NCBI RefSeq assembly: GCF_007970665.1
Contig: NZ_CP042430.1
Location: 3,782,001 to 3,846,000, forward strand
Direction: 5' to 3'
Length of the DNA stretch: 64,000 bases
Origin: Baekduia soli
GTDB taxonomy: Bacteria > Actinomycetota > Thermoleophilia > Solirubrobacterales > Solirubrobacteraceae
The notes under the pieces were generated by a model. The model was not told the origin of the DNA. It saw only the letters and a program-made list of their open reading frames with translations, and made no database searches. How positions within the stretch are numbered: the stretch's first letter is position 1; each line of letters starts with the position of its first letter. Made by a program: the position numbers and the translations under genes. Positions 29,101-38,994 of the stretch are shown here, piece after piece.

Positions 29101-30474
29101 CTACGCGCGCGTCCCGCCGGCCCGCGCCGCGCCGAAGTCCACCTGGAACGACGCGCCCCCCAGCGCGGCGTCGCCGACCGTCACGGTCGCGCCGTGGTGG
29201 CGGGCCTGCTGGGCCACGAGCGCGAGGCCGAGGCCCGAGCCCGGCGCGTCGCCGCCGTCGACGCGCGCGAAGGGCTCGAAGACCCGGTCGCGCTCGTCCG
29301 GCGGCACGCCGGGGCCGTCGTCCTCGACCCGCAGGACCGCCTCGGGCGTCAGCGTGACCTGCACGCGGCCGGCGGCGCGGCCGTGGCGCGCCGCGTTCTC
29401 CACCAGGTTCTCGGCCAGCAGCCGCAGGCCCGGCTCCCAGCCGCCGACGAGCACCGGCGTGCCCGGCAGGTCGGCGACCAGCGCCACCGGGGGATGGCGC
29501 GCGGCGACGGCGCCGACGGCCGCGTCGACGACCTCCACGAGGTCGACGGTGACGTGCTCGGCGGGCGCGGCCTCGCCGCGGGCCAGCGCCTGCAGGCCGT
29601 CGAGCAGCTCGACGAGGCGGCGCTGCTCGTCCAGCGCGTCGCCGAGCATCGCCTCGCGCCGAGGCTCGGGCAGCTCGGGATGGCGACGGAGCGTCGACAG
29701 CGTGGCCTGCACGGAGGTCAGCGGCGTGCGCAGCTCGTGCCCGGCGTCGGCGGCGAAGCGCCGCGTGGCCTCCAGCGCCCGCTCGCGGTCCTGCGCCGAG
29801 CGGCCCAGGCGGGCGAGCATGGCGTTGAAGCTGGCCGCCAGCGACCGCAGCTCGGCCGGCCCGTCGTCGGGCGGCACGCGGCGGCTGAGGTCCTGGTCGC
29901 CCGCGATGCTCGAGGCCACGGCGCGCAGGCGCCGCAGCGGGCGCAGCAGCAGCTCGGCGGCCAGCCAGACGCCCGCGCCGGCGACCAGGAGCGTCACGAG
30001 CCCGAGGCCGAGCAGCTGGCGGTCCAGGCGGTGCTGGCGGCGCTGCAGGCCCGCCAGCGGCGTCACGGCCTCGATCCGCGCCAGCCCGCCCAGCTCCTTG
30101 TCGCTCAGCGTCGTGACGTAGGCCCGGTAGCTCTTGCCCCCGGCGCGGAACGTGTGCAGCCCCGGCGTCAGCCGCGCGTGGGCGGGCGGCGGGATCCCGG
30201 CATCGAGCAGGACGCTGGACCCGAACAGCAGGCGCAGCGAGCTGCCCGTCGCCGACAGCACGTCGTCCAGGCGCCGGTCGTCGCCCGGCACCTCCTCCTG
30301 GACGGCCGCCCGCGCCGTGCCGCGCGAGAGCTCGGCCGTGCGCTCGAGCCGGTCGTCGAGCGCCGCGCGCTCGGACTGCGCGACGAGCCGGGACACGAGC
30401 AGGCCGGCGACCACCAGGACCGCCGTCAGGACGATCAGGATGCCCAGCGTCAGCCGGCCGCGGAGACTGCGCAA
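29101..30474 (-). CDS. membrane sensor histidine kinase (HAMP-HisKA-HATPase)
   Basis: A 457-residue sensor kinase. TM1 is TLGILIVLTAVLVVAGLLV (residues 9-27), an extracytoplasmic sensor follows (about 28-165), and TM2 is LLGLGLVTLLVAGAGVWLAA. A HAMP linker (LRPLRRLRAVASSIAGDQDL) leads to the HisKA box FAADAGHELRTPLTSVQATL with the phospho-His. The HATPase domain shows LAENLVENAARHG, RVEDDGPGVPPDER and GSGLGLALVAQQARHHG. The likely start is TTG at 30474, five bases after the stop of its response regulator; other starts would lose TM1. Same operon as the regulator and the small repeat protein. Confidence 0.92.
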   Translation of the reverse strand: MRSLRGRLTLGILIVLTAVLVVAGLLVSRLVAQSERAALDDRLERTAELSRGTARAAVQEEVPGDDRRLDDVLSATGSSLRLLFGSSVLLDAGIPPPAHARLTPGLHTFRAGGKSYRAYVTTLSDKELGGLARIEAVTPLAGLQRRQHRLDRQLLGLGLVTLLVAGAGVWLAAELLLRPLRRLRAVASSIAGDQDLSRRVPPDDGPAELRSLAASFNAMLARLGRSAQDRERALEATRRFAADAGHELRTPLTSVQATLSTLRRHPELPEPRREAMLGDALDEQRRLVELLDGLQALARGEAAPAEHVTVDLVEVVDAAVGAVAARHPPVALVADLPGTPVLVGGWEPGLRLLAENLVENAARHGRAAGRVQVTLTPEAVLRVEDDGPGVPPDERDRVFEPFARVDGGDAPGSGLGLALVAQQARHHGATVTVGDAALGGASFQVDFGAARAGGTRA

Positions 30475-30479
30475 GCGCG

Positions 30480-31171
30480 TCAGCCTCGCAGGACGAAGCC
30501 GACCCCGCGGACCGTGTGCAGCACACGCGGCTCGCCTTCGGCCTCGAGCTTGCGCCGCAGGTAGCCGACGAAGACGTCGGCGACGTTCGTGCCCGGGTCG
30601 AACGTGTAGCCCCAGACGTCCTCGTGCAGCCGGGCGCGGTCCAGCACCTCGCCCGGGTGGCGCATGAGCAGCGCCAGCAGCTCGAACTCGCGGCGCGTCA
30701 GGTCGAGATCGCGGCCTCCACGCACCGCGGTGCGCGCCCGCGGGTCCAGGCGCAGGTCGCCGACCTCGAGCGCCTCGTCCTCGCCGGCCGGGCGGCGGCG
30801 CAGCAGCGCATGCAGGCGCGCCGCGACCTCCTCGAGGGCGAACGGCTTGACGACGTAGTCATCGGCCCCCGCCTGCAGGCCGCGCACCCGGTCGTCGACG
30901 TCGTCGCGCGCGGAGAGCACGCAGATCGGCACGTGATCGCCGGCCGCGCGCAGGCACCGGATGACCTCCAGGCCGTCCAGGTCGGGCATGGAGAGGTCCA
31001 GCAGCACGACCGCGGGCGCATCCGCTCGCACGCCTCCAGCGCCGCGCGCCCGCCCGAGGCGGCCACGACCGCGAACCCCTCGAGCTCGAGCCCCGCCCCG
31101 ACGCTGCGCCGGATCCCCGCGTCGTCGTCGACCAGCAGCACCACGGGCCCCGCCGCCGGCGGGTCACCCAC
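30480..31171 (-). CDS. OmpR/PhoB-family response regulator (one frameshift)
   Basis: Receiver plus winged-helix DNA-binding regulator of about 230 residues. The start [20 protein letters not shown] shows the acidic pocket. One base is missing near 31022 (CGGATG for CGGGATG), after which [20 protein letters not shown] gives the phospho-Asp, followed by [20 protein letters not shown] and [13 protein letters not shown] with the conserved Lys. The output domain has [20 protein letters not shown] and [15 protein letters not shown]. The break lies between two fully conserved halves and is probably a consensus error. The start overlaps the stop of the small repeat-protein gene, and the kinase gene follows. 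Confidence 0.88.
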
Positions 31172-31583
31172 GCCGCACGACCTCGCAGTCGCCGGCCACG
31201 ACGTCGAGCGCGTCGGCGATGACGCGGTCGCGGCCCGCCCCGCAGCTGATGGTGTCGGCGAACCCGTCGCGGGCGCGGATCACGTCGTTGCCCGCGCCGC
31301 CCAGCAGCGTGTCCTGCCCGGGACCGCCGATGATGAGGTCGTTGCCCGCGTCGCCGAAGACCACGTCGTTGCCCGGGCCACCGTTGAGGATGTCGGCGCC
31401 CGCGCGGCCGCGGATGCGGTCGGCGCCGCCGCGGCCCAGGATCCGGTCGCGGCCCGGGCCGCCCACCAGGACGTCGGGGCCCCGCGTGCCGATCTGCAGC
31501 CGCGGGCCGGTCGCGGCGACCGCGGCGGTGGACCCGCCGAGGACGGCGAGGAGCGCGAGGAGGGCGGCGGGGCGGCGGGTCAC
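31164..31583 (-). CDS. small secreted GGxGxD repeat protein
   Basis: About 139 residues from GTG 31583 (an ATG at 31616 would add 11). A signal peptide (RRPAALLALLAVLGGSTAAVAA) is followed by five or six nine-residue calcium-binding type repeats: VLVGGPGRDRILGRGGADRI, LNGGPGNDVVFGDAGNDLII, GGPGQDTLLGGAGNDVIRA. It ends with FADTISCGAGRDRVIADALD, a cap also found in the other repeat proteins here. The stop overlaps the response regulator start by eight bases, so the three genes form one operon. That ties a secreted protein to the two-component system, perhaps as target or sensor accessory (inference). Confidence 0.82.
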   Translation of the reverse strand: MTRRPAALLALLAVLGGSTAAVAATGPRLQIGTRGPDVLVGGPGRDRILGRGGADRIRGRAGADILNGGPGNDVVFGDAGNDLIIGGPGQDTLLGGAGNDVIRARDGFADTISCGAGRDRVIADALDVVAGDCEVVRRG

Positions 31584-31744
31584 GGTGCAGAGGATGGCGC
31601 AGCTTCGCGCACGCACAGCATGCCCGCTGCAGGTCTCATGTGTTCCTCATGGAGCGTGAGGACTCCCTGAGAGGCGCTCGGTGGGCAGGCCGCGGCGGGT
31701 GATGCTCCTCGGACAGCACCCAGGAAGCGACCAGGAGGAACTCC

Positions 31745-32608
31745 ATGCAGGTTCGCACGTCCATCATCGGCGTGGGCGCCGCGCTCGCGCTCATCCCGGC
31801 CGGCACCGCGCTGGCCGCCACGATCAACGGCGGTCCGGGCAACGAGCGCCTCGTCGGCACCCGCGTGGCCGACAGGATCAACGGCAACGGCGGCAACGAC
31901 CGGATCTTCGGCCGCTCCGGCGACGACCAGCTCAGCGGCGGCGCGGGCAACGACCGCGTCTTCGGCGGCCCGGGCAACGACACGATCGCCGGCGTCCAGG
32001 GCAACGACTGGCTCAACGGCGGCTCGGGCGACGACACGATCACCGGGGACGCCAACGGCACCGGCGACCTGACCTCCTTCGACCGCATCTTCGGCGCCTC
32101 GGGCAACGACACCGTCCGCGGCGGCGACTCGCGCGACCGCATCTACGGCGGCAGCGGCAACGACACGTCCTACGGCGAGAACGGCAACGACCTGATGGCC
32201 GGGGGCACGGGCGACGACCTCCAGGACGGCGGACCGGGCAACGACCGGATCTTCGCCAACCTCGGGCAGGACACGACCTCCGGTGGCCAGGGCGACGACG
32301 ACCTGTGGGCGCTGGCCCGCGGCGACGTGCATCCGGGACCCGACGGCGAGGTCGACACGGCCGGCGACACGCTGGACGGCGGCCCCGGCAACGACGTGTT
32401 CCACACCCGTGACGGCGAGGTCGACCGGGTCACCTGCGGCGACGGCAACGACACCGCGCTGCTCGACACCGTCGACGTGATCACCGACGCGACCGCCGAG
32501 AACCCCAACGGCTCCTGTGAGAAGGTCGTGCGCAAGGCCCCGACCCCGCGCGAGTCCCGCAACGAGGACGCCCAGCAGGCGCCCGCGGCGGCGAACGTCA
32601 CGACCTAG
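31745..32608 (+). CDS. secreted GGxGxD (RTX-like) calcium-binding repeat protein
   Basis: A 287-residue secreted protein. The signal peptide is residues 1-24 (IIGVGAALALIPAGTALA). About ten nine-residue repeats follow (INGGPGNERLVGTRVADRIN, LSGGAGNDRVFGGPGNDTIA, RIYGGSGNDTSYGENGNDLM, QDGGPGNDRIFANLGQDTTS). A cap with EVDRVTCGDGNDTALLDTVD and a hydrophilic tail (KAPTPRESRNEDAQQAPAAA) end the protein. The ribosome site AGGAGGAA lies about six bases before the ATG. It is divergent from the small repeat-protein operon with a 161-base gap, so the same regulator may control both sides. Its stop is immediately followed by the double-hairpin element. Confidence 0.88.
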   Translation: MQVRTSIIGVGAALALIPAGTALAATINGGPGNERLVGTRVADRINGNGGNDRIFGRSGDDQLSGGAGNDRVFGGPGNDTIAGVQGNDWLNGGSGDDTITGDANGTGDLTSFDRIFGASGNDTVRGGDSRDRIYGGSGNDTSYGENGNDLMAGGTGDDLQDGGPGNDRIFANLGQDTTSGGQGDDDLWALARGDVHPGPDGEVDTAGDTLDGGPGNDVFHTRDGEVDRVTCGDGNDTALLDTVDVITDATAENPNGSCEKVVRKAPTPRESRNEDAQQAPAAANVTT

Positions 32609-32668
32609 GGGAACGCTCGCCCGGGGGGCGAGGTTCCCTTGCGGGTGCTCGCCCGGGGGGAGACCCGC
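32609..32668 (+). repeat. double-hairpin element, second locus
   Basis: Hairpin A is GGGAAC-g-CTCGCCC, loop GGG, GGGCGAG-GTTCCC (32609-32638). Two T residues follow, then hairpin B: GCGGGT-g-CTCGCCC, loop, GGGGAG-ACCCGC (32641-32668, one bulge). The layout and the outer words GTTCSC-TT-GCGGGTG match the element at 21643, but the inner stem differs and both sides of it changed together. It starts right after the TAG of the repeat-protein gene, so it probably ends or stabilises that mRNA. Confidence 0.65.
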
Positions 32669-32700
32669 GGGGAACGCAGGGCCTGGGGGCCCCTCGCTCT

Positions 32701-32733
32701 GGAGGGGCGACGCACATGGTGCGCCGCCCCTCC
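32701..32733 (-). terminator. hairpin terminator of the kdp/usp operon
   Basis: GGAGGGGCG-a-CGCAC, loop ATG, GTGCG-c-CGCCCCTCC forms a stem of nine plus five pairs with one mismatch. It ends five bases from the stop of the universal-stress-like gene (32738), where a terminator of the long minus-strand kdp operon is expected. No T tract is seen. Confidence 0.6.
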
Positions 32734-32737
32734 CCGC

Positions 32738-33313
32738 TCAGAAGTGACCGGCCACCGACGCCGCCACCTCGCGGTGGTCCTCGGGCGCCGGGCGCAGGAT
32801 GAGCACCTCGGCGTCGGCGCGGCGCAGCAGCCACACGAGGTCGTCGCCGCTGAAGCCCGCGCCCGGGTTGTTGGTGGCCGACACGATGACCCGGTCGAAG
32901 CGCTCCTCGTCGAGCATCCGCCGCAGCGCGTCACGATAGGTGCGCCCGCGCGCCACCCGCGCGTCGATCGCGACGTGCTGGGAGCTGGCGCGCTGCTCGA
33001 TCGTCTCCAGCAGCGGCATGGCTCGGGCGCACTGCGCCGGCAGGGCGGCCTCCAGCGGCAGGTTGAGCGGGACGGTCGCCAGGTAGCAGGGCATGAGCGT
33101 CGCGCCCTCGGCGCCGGCCAGCCGCACCGCGGCGTCGAACGCGCGGCGCGAGATCGACGCGCCCGTGAACGGCAGCAGGATCCGGCGCACGGACTCCGGG
33201 CGCGCGGCGCGCACCTCCCGGCGCCCCGGCGCCCCGCGGCGCTCCCACGCCACGCCGCCCGCCAGGGCCACGGCCGCCGCGGCGACGACGACGAACACGA
33301 CGAGCACGATCAT
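32738..33313 (-). CDS. universal stress-like protein with N-terminal membrane helix
   Basis: A 191-residue protein. MIVLVVFVVVAAAAVALAGG is one membrane helix, followed by a basic stretch and a Usp-like alpha/beta domain: RRILLPFTGASISRRAFDAA, ATLMPCYLATVPLNLPLEAA and FDRVIVSATNNPGAGFSGDD then LVWLLRRADAEVLILRPAPE. The usual ATP-binding G-x2-G-x9-G pattern is only partly kept. It overlaps kdpD by four bases (ATGA) and is the last gene of the operon, so it is probably made under potassium stress. KdpD's own C-terminal part here also has a Usp-like fold. The exact role is unknown. Confidence 0.75.
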   Translation of the reverse strand: MIVLVVFVVVAAAAVALAGGVAWERRGAPGRREVRAARPESVRRILLPFTGASISRRAFDAAVRLAGAEGATLMPCYLATVPLNLPLEAALPAQCARAMPLLETIEQRASSQHVAIDARVARGRTYRDALRRMLDEERFDRVIVSATNNPGAGFSGDDLVWLLRRADAEVLILRPAPEDHREVAASVAGHF

Positions 33314-34452
33314 GCGTGACCTCCGTTGCGCGCCCGCAGGCGGGCGCGGTCGGCGACGATGCGCACGTCCACGCCCGGGGCGAGGCGCATGATGCGCAGG
33401 GGCAGCGGCTCGCGCAGGCGCGCGAGGCCGCGGGCCGGGCGCGACGCGCCCAGCAGGATGTAGGTGATGCCGCGCTCGTGCGCGACCCGGGCGACGGTCT
33501 GCGCGACGTCGTCGCCGGGCTCGACGAGCAGCGTGGCGCCGAGCACCGACGCCAGCTGGCGCAGCGCCTGCAGCGCCCGCAGGGCCTCGACCTCCTGGCC
33601 CGACGGCGCGGCTGACGGCGCGACCCACAGCAGGTCCAGCGGGGCGCTGAGACGCTGCGCCGAGCGCCACGCGCGTCGCACGAGGCGCTGCGCCTCCGGA
33701 CGGGGCTCCACGAGCGCCAGGAGGCGCTCGCCGACGGCCTGGGCCATCCCGGCGCCGACGTTGTCGCCGTCGCGCGAGGGGCGCTCCTCGGGCGCGGCGC
33801 GGCGCGCCTCGACGCTCTCGGCGACCTGGCGCAGCGCGGTCTCGCGCAGCGCGTTGAGGTTCTCGATGCGGAAGAAGTTGTTCAGCGCGGCGTCGATGCG
33901 CGCCTCCGGGTAGACCTTGCCCGCCCGCAGGCGCTCCAGCAGCGCCTCGGGGGTCACGTCGACGAGCACGATCTCGTCGGCCTGCGCGAGCACGGAGTCG
34001 GGCACGGTCTCACGGACCCTCACGCCGGACAGCTCGGCGATCTTGTCGTTGAGCGACTCGAGGTGCTGGACGTTCATCGTGGAGAGGACGTCGATGCCCG
34101 CGTCCAGCATCTGGCGGACGTCCTCGTGGCGCTTGGCGTGCTCGAGGCCCGGCGCATTGGTGTGGGCCAGCTCGTCGACGAGGCACAGCTCGGGCGCGCG
34201 CGCGAGCACGGCCGGCAGGTCGAGGTCCTCGAACGTCGAGCCGCGGTAGGTGATCCGCCGTCGCGGCAGGATCTCCAGCCCCACGGCGCGGTCGGCCGTG
34301 TCGGTCCGGCCGTGGGTCTCCAGCAGCCCGACGACGACGTCCCGGCCGCCCTCGAGCTCGGCCCGTCCGTCGTCGAGCATGCGCACCGTCTTGCCGACCC
34401 CGGCGGCCATGCCGAGGAACACCTTGAGATGTCCACGGCCGGCGTCGATCAC
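33310..34452 (-). CDS. kdpD: KdpD N-terminal sensory protein (no kinase domain)
   Basis: A 380-residue protein equal to the N-terminal cytoplasmic part of KdpD. GHLKVFLGMAAGVGKTVRML is the KdpD Walker-like motif. VVVGLLETHGRTDT, ELCLVDELAHTNAPG and DVLSTMNVQHLESLNDKIAE are further KdpD signatures, and a Usp domain follows (LDLLWVAPSAAPSGQEVEAL, ITYILLGASRPARGLARLRE). There are no membrane helices and no histidine kinase; those parts are encoded separately at 39874-41319. It follows kdpB by one base. It probably senses potassium or c-di-AMP and signals to the separate kinase; split KdpD is known in some bacteria. Confidence 0.9.
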   Translation of the reverse strand: MIDAGRGHLKVFLGMAAGVGKTVRMLDDGRAELEGGRDVVVGLLETHGRTDTADRAVGLEILPRRRITYRGSTFEDLDLPAVLARAPELCLVDELAHTNAPGLEHAKRHEDVRQMLDAGIDVLSTMNVQHLESLNDKIAELSGVRVRETVPDSVLAQADEIVLVDVTPEALLERLRAGKVYPEARIDAALNNFFRIENLNALRETALRQVAESVEARRAAPEERPSRDGDNVGAGMAQAVGERLLALVEPRPEAQRLVRRAWRSAQRLSAPLDLLWVAPSAAPSGQEVEALRALQALRQLASVLGATLLVEPGDDVAQTVARVAHERGITYILLGASRPARGLARLREPLPLRIMRLAPGVDVRIVADRARLRARNGGHA

Positions 34453-34453
34453 G

Positions 34454-36514
34454 TCACGCCCCGAGCACGTTGTGCACGACGAGGTCGATGAGCTTGATGC
34501 CGATGAACGGCGCGACGAGGCCGCCGAGGCCGTACACGAGCAGGTTGCGGCGCAGGAGGGCGGTGGCGCCGACGGCGCGGTAGGCCACGCCGCGCAGGGC
34601 GATGGGCACGAGCATCGGGATGACGATCGCGTTGAAGACGATCGCCGAGATGATCGCCGACTGCGGCGTCCCCAGGTGCATGACGTTCAGGGCGTCGAGC
34701 GGGCCCTTGGCGTGGCCGGCCGTGGCGTAGGTGGCCACGAAGATCGCGGGCAGGATGGCGAAGTACTTGGCCACGTCGTTGGCGATGGAGAACGTGGTCA
34801 GCGCCCCACGGGTGATGAGCAGCTGCTTACCGACCTCGACGATCTCGATGAGCTTGGTCGGGTTTGAGTCGAGGTCCACCATGTTGCCCGCCTCGCGGGC
34901 GGCCTGGGTGCCGGTGTTCATCGCGACGCCGACGTCGGCCTGCGCGAGCGCCGGCGCGTCGTTGGTGCCGTCGCCGGTCATCGCGACGAGACGGCCCTCG
35001 GCCTGCTCGGCGCGGATGAGCTCCATCTTGCGCTCCGGCGTCGCCTCGGCCAGGAAGTCGTCGACGCCGGCCTCCTCGGCGATCCTGGCGGCCGTCAGCC
35101 GGTTGTCGCCGGTGACCATCACGGTGCGGATGCCCATCGCGCGCAGCTGGTCGAAGCGCGCCTTCATCCCCTCCTTGACGGTGTCCTTGAGGTGGATGAC
35201 GCCCAGGACCTGGCTGTCGCGGGCCACGGCCAGCGGCGTGCCGCCCTCGCGGGCGATGCGCGCGACGGCGCCGTCGAGCTCGGCGGGGATCTGGCCGCCC
35301 TCGGCGCGGACGAAGGCGATCACGGCGTCGGAGGCGCCCTTGCGCAGGCGCGTGCCGTCGTAGTCGATGCCGCTCATGCGCGTCTGGGCCGTGAACGGCA
35401 CGAAGCCCGCCTCGTGCGCGCCGAGCTGACGCTCGCGCAACCCGTGCTGCTTGGCCAGCACGACGATCGAGCGGCCCTCCGGCGTCTCGTCGGCCAGCGA
35501 GCTGAGCTGCGCGGCCTCGGCCAGCTCGGCCTCGGTCACGCCCGGCATCGGCACGAGCTCCGCCGCCTGGCGGTTGCCGAGCGTGATCGTGCCGGTCTTG
35601 TCGAGCAGGAGGACGTCGACGTCGCCGGAGGCCTCGACCGCACGGCCCGACAGGGCGAGCACGTTGCGGCGCACGAGGCGGTCCATGCCGGCGATGCCGA
35701 TCGCCGACAGCAGCGCGCCGATCGTCGTGGGGATGAGCGCGACGAGCAGCGCGATGAGCGTCGTCAGCGAGATGTCCGAGCCCGCGAAGCGCGCGAGGGG
35801 CAGCAGGGTGGCCACGACGATCAGGAAGACGATCGTCAGGCCGGCGAGCAGGATGTTCAGCGCGATCTCGTTCGGCGTCTTGCGCCGCTCGGCCCCCTCG
35901 ACCAGCGCGATCATGCGGTCCAGGAACGACCGACCGGGCTCCTGGGTGATCTCCACCAGGATGTGGTCGCTGAGCACGCGGGTGCCGCCGGTGACCGCGC
36001 TGCGGTCGCCGCCGGACTCGCGGATGACCGGCGCGGACTCGCCGGTGATCGCCGACTCGTCGACGGTGGCGATGCCCTCGATGACGGTGCCATCGCCCGG
36101 GATGACGTCCCCGGCCTGCACGACGACCACGTCGCCGCGGTGCAGCTCGGCGGCCGCGCGCGTGGAGCCGTCGCGCATGGTGGCCACGGTGTGGGAGCGC
36201 ATCGCGCGCAGCGTGTCGGCCTGGGCCTTGCCGCGACCCTCGGCCAGCGCCTCGGCCAGGTTGGCGAAGACCACGGTCATCCACAGCCACACCGCGACGG
36301 TGAACGTGAACCAGGCCGGCTCGTGCCCCCCGCCGAGCGATGATCCGCCGAAGAGCTGGATGAGCCAGGCGCCCGTGGTGATCAGCGCACCGATCTCGAC
36401 CACGAACATCACCGGGTTGCGGACCTGGACGCGCGGGTCGAGCTTGGCCAGGGACGCGAGGACCGCCGGGCGGACGATCTCCGCGCCGAACAGGGACGAT
36501 CGCTGCTGGGTCAT
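34454..36514 (-). CDS. kdpB: potassium-transporting P-type ATPase subunit B
   Basis: A 686-residue P-type ATPase catalytic subunit. The phosphorylation site is [20 protein letters not shown]. The actuator loop is [20 protein letters not shown], the nucleotide region has [11 protein letters not shown], and the hinge is [20 protein letters not shown]. Membrane helices near [20 protein letters not shown] and the C-terminal four-helix part are normal. It powers potassium uptake through KdpA. The ATG overlaps the stop of kdpC, which is unusual because kdpC normally follows kdpB. Under the putative KdpE site at 39127-39147. Confidence 0.97.
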   Translation of the reverse strand: MTQQRSSLFGAEIVRPAVLASLAKLDPRVQVRNPVMFVVEIGALITTGAWLIQLFGGSSLGGGHEPAWFTFTVAVWLWMTVVFANLAEALAEGRGKAQADTLRAMRSHTVATMRDGSTRAAAELHRGDVVVVQAGDVIPGDGTVIEGIATVDESAITGESAPVIRESGGDRSAVTGGTRVLSDHILVEITQEPGRSFLDRMIALVEGAERRKTPNEIALNILLAGLTIVFLIVVATLLPLARFAGSDISLTTLIALLVALIPTTIGALLSAIGIAGMDRLVRRNVLALSGRAVEASGDVDVLLLDKTGTITLGNRQAAELVPMPGVTEAELAEAAQLSSLADETPEGRSIVVLAKQHGLRERQLGAHEAGFVPFTAQTRMSGIDYDGTRLRKGASDAVIAFVRAEGGQIPAELDGAVARIAREGGTPLAVARDSQVLGVIHLKDTVKEGMKARFDQLRAMGIRTVMVTGDNRLTAARIAEEAGVDDFLAEATPERKMELIRAEQAEGRLVAMTGDGTNDAPALAQADVGVAMNTGTQAAREAGNMVDLDSNPTKLIEIVEVGKQLLITRGALTTFSIANDVAKYFAILPAIFVATYATAGHAKGPLDALNVMHLGTPQSAIISAIVFNAIVIPMLVPIALRGVAYRAVGATALLRRNLLVYGLGGLVAPFIGIKLIDLVVHNVLGA

Positions 36515-37158
36515 CGGGCTTCCTGGTCGAGGGCGAGGTTGAGCTTGGTGACGTTCACGCCCGGCTCGCCGAAGACGCCGAGGCCGCGGCCGTCGGTGCT
36601 CCGGTCGATGAGCCGGGTGACCGCGGCCGGCCAGAGATGGCGGACCGCGGCGACGCGGTGCGCCTGGATCGCGGCGTTGGCCTGCGAGATGTGCGGGTCC
36701 ACGCCGGAGGCGCTGAACGTCGCCGCGTCGACCGGCACCCGGCCGGCGGTCAGATCGTGGTCGTAGGGCCGCTCGAGGTCGAGGTAGGCCTGCAGGTTCT
36801 GTCGTGTCAGCGCGCGCGACGAGCGCTGGTTGGGCCCGTGGTTGCCGAAGTACGTCACCGTGGCGCTGTAGCCCGTCGCCGACGGTCGCGGTTGGAAGTA
36901 CCGCGGGTCGGCCTCGTTGACCGGATTGCCGTCGGCGTCCCTGGTGGGCTTCCCGGCGGCGTCGAGCACCGGCTTCCGCCAGGCCCGGCCCAGCAGCGTC
37001 GAGCCGGTCACCGTGCCGCCGGACCGGACGAGCGAGCCGTCGGCCCGGCCCGGGAACGCGACCTGGGCGATCCCGGTCATGGCCAGCGGGTAGGCGAGCC
37101 CGAGCAGGACGGTGAGGACGATCACGACCAGCGAGCCGCGGATGAGATCCTTGTGCAT
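36511..37158 (-). CDS. kdpC: potassium-transporting ATPase subunit C
   Basis: A 215-residue subunit with one N-terminal membrane helix ([20 protein letters not shown]) and the KdpC signatures [51 protein letters not shown] and the final [13 protein letters not shown]. The extracytoplasmic part stabilises the KdpA-KdpB complex and helps ATP binding. It lies between kdpA and kdpB, giving the order F-A-C-B. The start is three bases after the kdpA stop. No domain is missing. Confidence 0.95.
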   Translation of the reverse strand: MHKDLIRGSLVVIVLTVLLGLAYPLAMTGIAQVAFPGRADGSLVRSGGTVTGSTLLGRAWRKPVLDAAGKPTRDADGNPVNEADPRYFQPRPSATGYSATVTYFGNHGPNQRSSRALTRQNLQAYLDLERPYDHDLTAGRVPVDAATFSASGVDPHISQANAAIQAHRVAAVRHLWPAAVTRLIDRSTDGRGLGVFGEPGVNVTKLNLALDQEAR

Positions 37159-37161
37159 GTC

Positions 37162-38901
37162 CTAGAAGAGGTTGGTCGTGAGGGACTGGACGATCGGGCC
37201 CAGCAGGAAGGCCGGCAGGAACGTCAGGGCGCCGATGAGCACCACGACGCCGACCAGCAGCACGCCGAACGTCGGCGTGTCGGTGCGCATCGTCCCCAGG
37301 CCGGCCGGCGAGACCTTCTTGCGCGCCAGGCCGCCGGCGACCGCGAGCACGGCGAGGATCGGCACGAAGCGGCCGAACAGCATCGCGAAGCCGCCCATGA
37401 GGTCGGCGAAGCTGACCCCGTGGGCGCCGGCGTTGCCGGGGGCGTTGGGCTGCAGGTAGCCGGTGTAGCCCGCCAACGCCGAGCCGTTGTTGTTGGCCTG
37501 CGAGAGGTAGGCGTAGAACGTCTCGCTGAAGCCCTGCGGGCCGGAGGCGTGGATCGACGGGCCGCCGTATTTGGTGCTGAGCGCCAGGGCGGTGAGCACG
37601 AGGACGATGAGGGCGGTGAACAACGCGCCGATCGAGACGAGCTTGACGTCCTTGGGCTCGAGCTTCTTGCCCAGGTACTCCGGCGTGCGCCCGACCATCA
37701 GGCCGCCGACGAACACGGCGAGCAGGACGAACAACAACATCATGTACAGGCCGGTGCCGACGCCGCCGAAGACCGATTCGCTGTAGCCGAGGTTGACCAT
37801 CGGCACCAGGCCCCCGAGGCCGGTGAGCGACTCGAACGCCGTATTGACCGCGCCGCATGAGACCACAGTGGTGATCGCCGTGAACAGCGAGGACGACGCG
37901 ATGCCGAAGCGCTGCTCCTTGCCCTCCAGGTTGCCGCCCGTGCTGCCGCCGACGTGGCCGGTGTCCAGGCCCGCCAGGTGCTGCGCGGGCGTGCCGTGCA
38001 GCTCGGCGAGGTAGACCACGACGACGCTGACGACGAACAGGAAGGACATCGCGCCGAAGATCGTCCAGCCCTGGCGGCGGTTGCCCACCATGCGGCCGAA
38101 CGTGAACGGCAGGGAGGCCGGGATCAGCAGGATGAGGAACATCTCGAAGGCGTTGGAGAACGCCGTCGGGTTCTCGAACGGGTAGGCCGAGTTGACGCTG
38201 AAGAACCCGCCCCCGTTGGTCCCGAGCATCTTGATGGCCTCCTGCGAGGCGACCGGCCCGCGGGCGATGCCGCCGACCGTGCCGCCCAGCGTCTGCACGA
38301 CGCCCTGGGAGACCAGGACGACGGTGGCGAGCACCGACAGCGGAACCAGGATGTACAGGATGATCCGGGTCAGGTCCTTGTAGAAGTTGCCCAGCGACCC
38401 CCTGCCGTGGCGGGCGGCGATGCCGCGGATGAGCGCGACGAGGACGGCGATGCCGACCGCGGCCGAGACGAAGTTCTGGACGGCCAGACCGGCCATCTGC
38501 GAGAAGTACGACATCGTCGTCTCCCCGCCGTAGAACTGCCAGTTCGTGTTCGTCAGGAAGGACGACGCGGTGTTGAACGAGACGTCCCACGTCCCGGACC
38601 GGAAGCCTTCTGGGTTGAACGGGTGGATGCCCTGCGTGCGCAGGATGACGTAGAGCAGCAGCACGAAGAGGACCGAGACGACGACCAGCGACCGGGCGTA
38701 GGCCTTCCAGTCCTGCTCGACCGGGACCCCACCCGCCCCGAGGCGGAAGAGCCGGTACAGGCTGCGCTCGACCGGGGCCAGGACGGGCGTCAGGATGACG
38801 CGCTCGTCCGAGAACACGCGGGCCATGTAGGCGCCCATGAAGGGCGCGACCGCGACGAGGATCGCGCAGAAGAGCGCGATCTGGAGGAAGCCCTGAACCA
38901 T
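37162..38901 (-). CDS. kdpA: potassium-transporting ATPase potassium-binding subunit A
   Basis: A 579-residue channel-like subunit of the Kdp complex. It keeps the filter-type loops [40 protein letters not shown] and [20 protein letters not shown], and about ten membrane helices. The ending [19 protein letters not shown] is typical. It binds potassium outside and passes it to KdpB. It follows kdpF by three bases. Normal length and no defects. Confidence 0.97.
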   Translation of the reverse strand: MVQGFLQIALFCAILVAVAPFMGAYMARVFSDERVILTPVLAPVERSLYRLFRLGAGGVPVEQDWKAYARSLVVVSVLFVLLLYVILRTQGIHPFNPEGFRSGTWDVSFNTASSFLTNTNWQFYGGETTMSYFSQMAGLAVQNFVSAAVGIAVLVALIRGIAARHGRGSLGNFYKDLTRIILYILVPLSVLATVVLVSQGVVQTLGGTVGGIARGPVASQEAIKMLGTNGGGFFSVNSAYPFENPTAFSNAFEMFLILLIPASLPFTFGRMVGNRRQGWTIFGAMSFLFVVSVVVVYLAELHGTPAQHLAGLDTGHVGGSTGGNLEGKEQRFGIASSSLFTAITTVVSCGAVNTAFESLTGLGGLVPMVNLGYSESVFGGVGTGLYMMLLFVLLAVFVGGLMVGRTPEYLGKKLEPKDVKLVSIGALFTALIVLVLTALALSTKYGGPSIHASGPQGFSETFYAYLSQANNNGSALAGYTGYLQPNAPGNAGAHGVSFADLMGGFAMLFGRFVPILAVLAVAGGLARKKVSPAGLGTMRTDTPTFGVLLVGVVVLIGALTFLPAFLLGPIVQSLTTNLF

Positions 38902-38904
38902 CGC

Positions 38905-38994
38905 CTAGAACCGCTCCCCGCGCAGCAGCGCATACAGGAGGTAGCCGAGGACGAGGACGCACACGATCAGGCCGAACAGGTCCGAGCCCTTCAT
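38905..38994 (-). CDS. kdpF: potassium-transporting ATPase subunit F
   Basis: A 29-residue single-helix peptide, [20 protein letters not shown] then YALLRGERF. The [14 protein letters not shown] ending is the KdpF signature. It is a lipid-like stabiliser of the KdpABC complex. The ATG overlaps the stop of another micro-gene upstream (ATGA), and kdpA starts three bases after its stop. Confidence 0.9.
   Translation of the reverse strand: MKGSDLFGLIVCVLVLGYLLYALLRGERF

Noticed and set aside
34454-38962. A single 1,502-residue open frame covering kdpA to kdpB
   Set aside because: The upper half is arginine-rich out-of-frame reading; kdpA, kdpC and kdpB each have their own conserved frames with coupled starts and stops.
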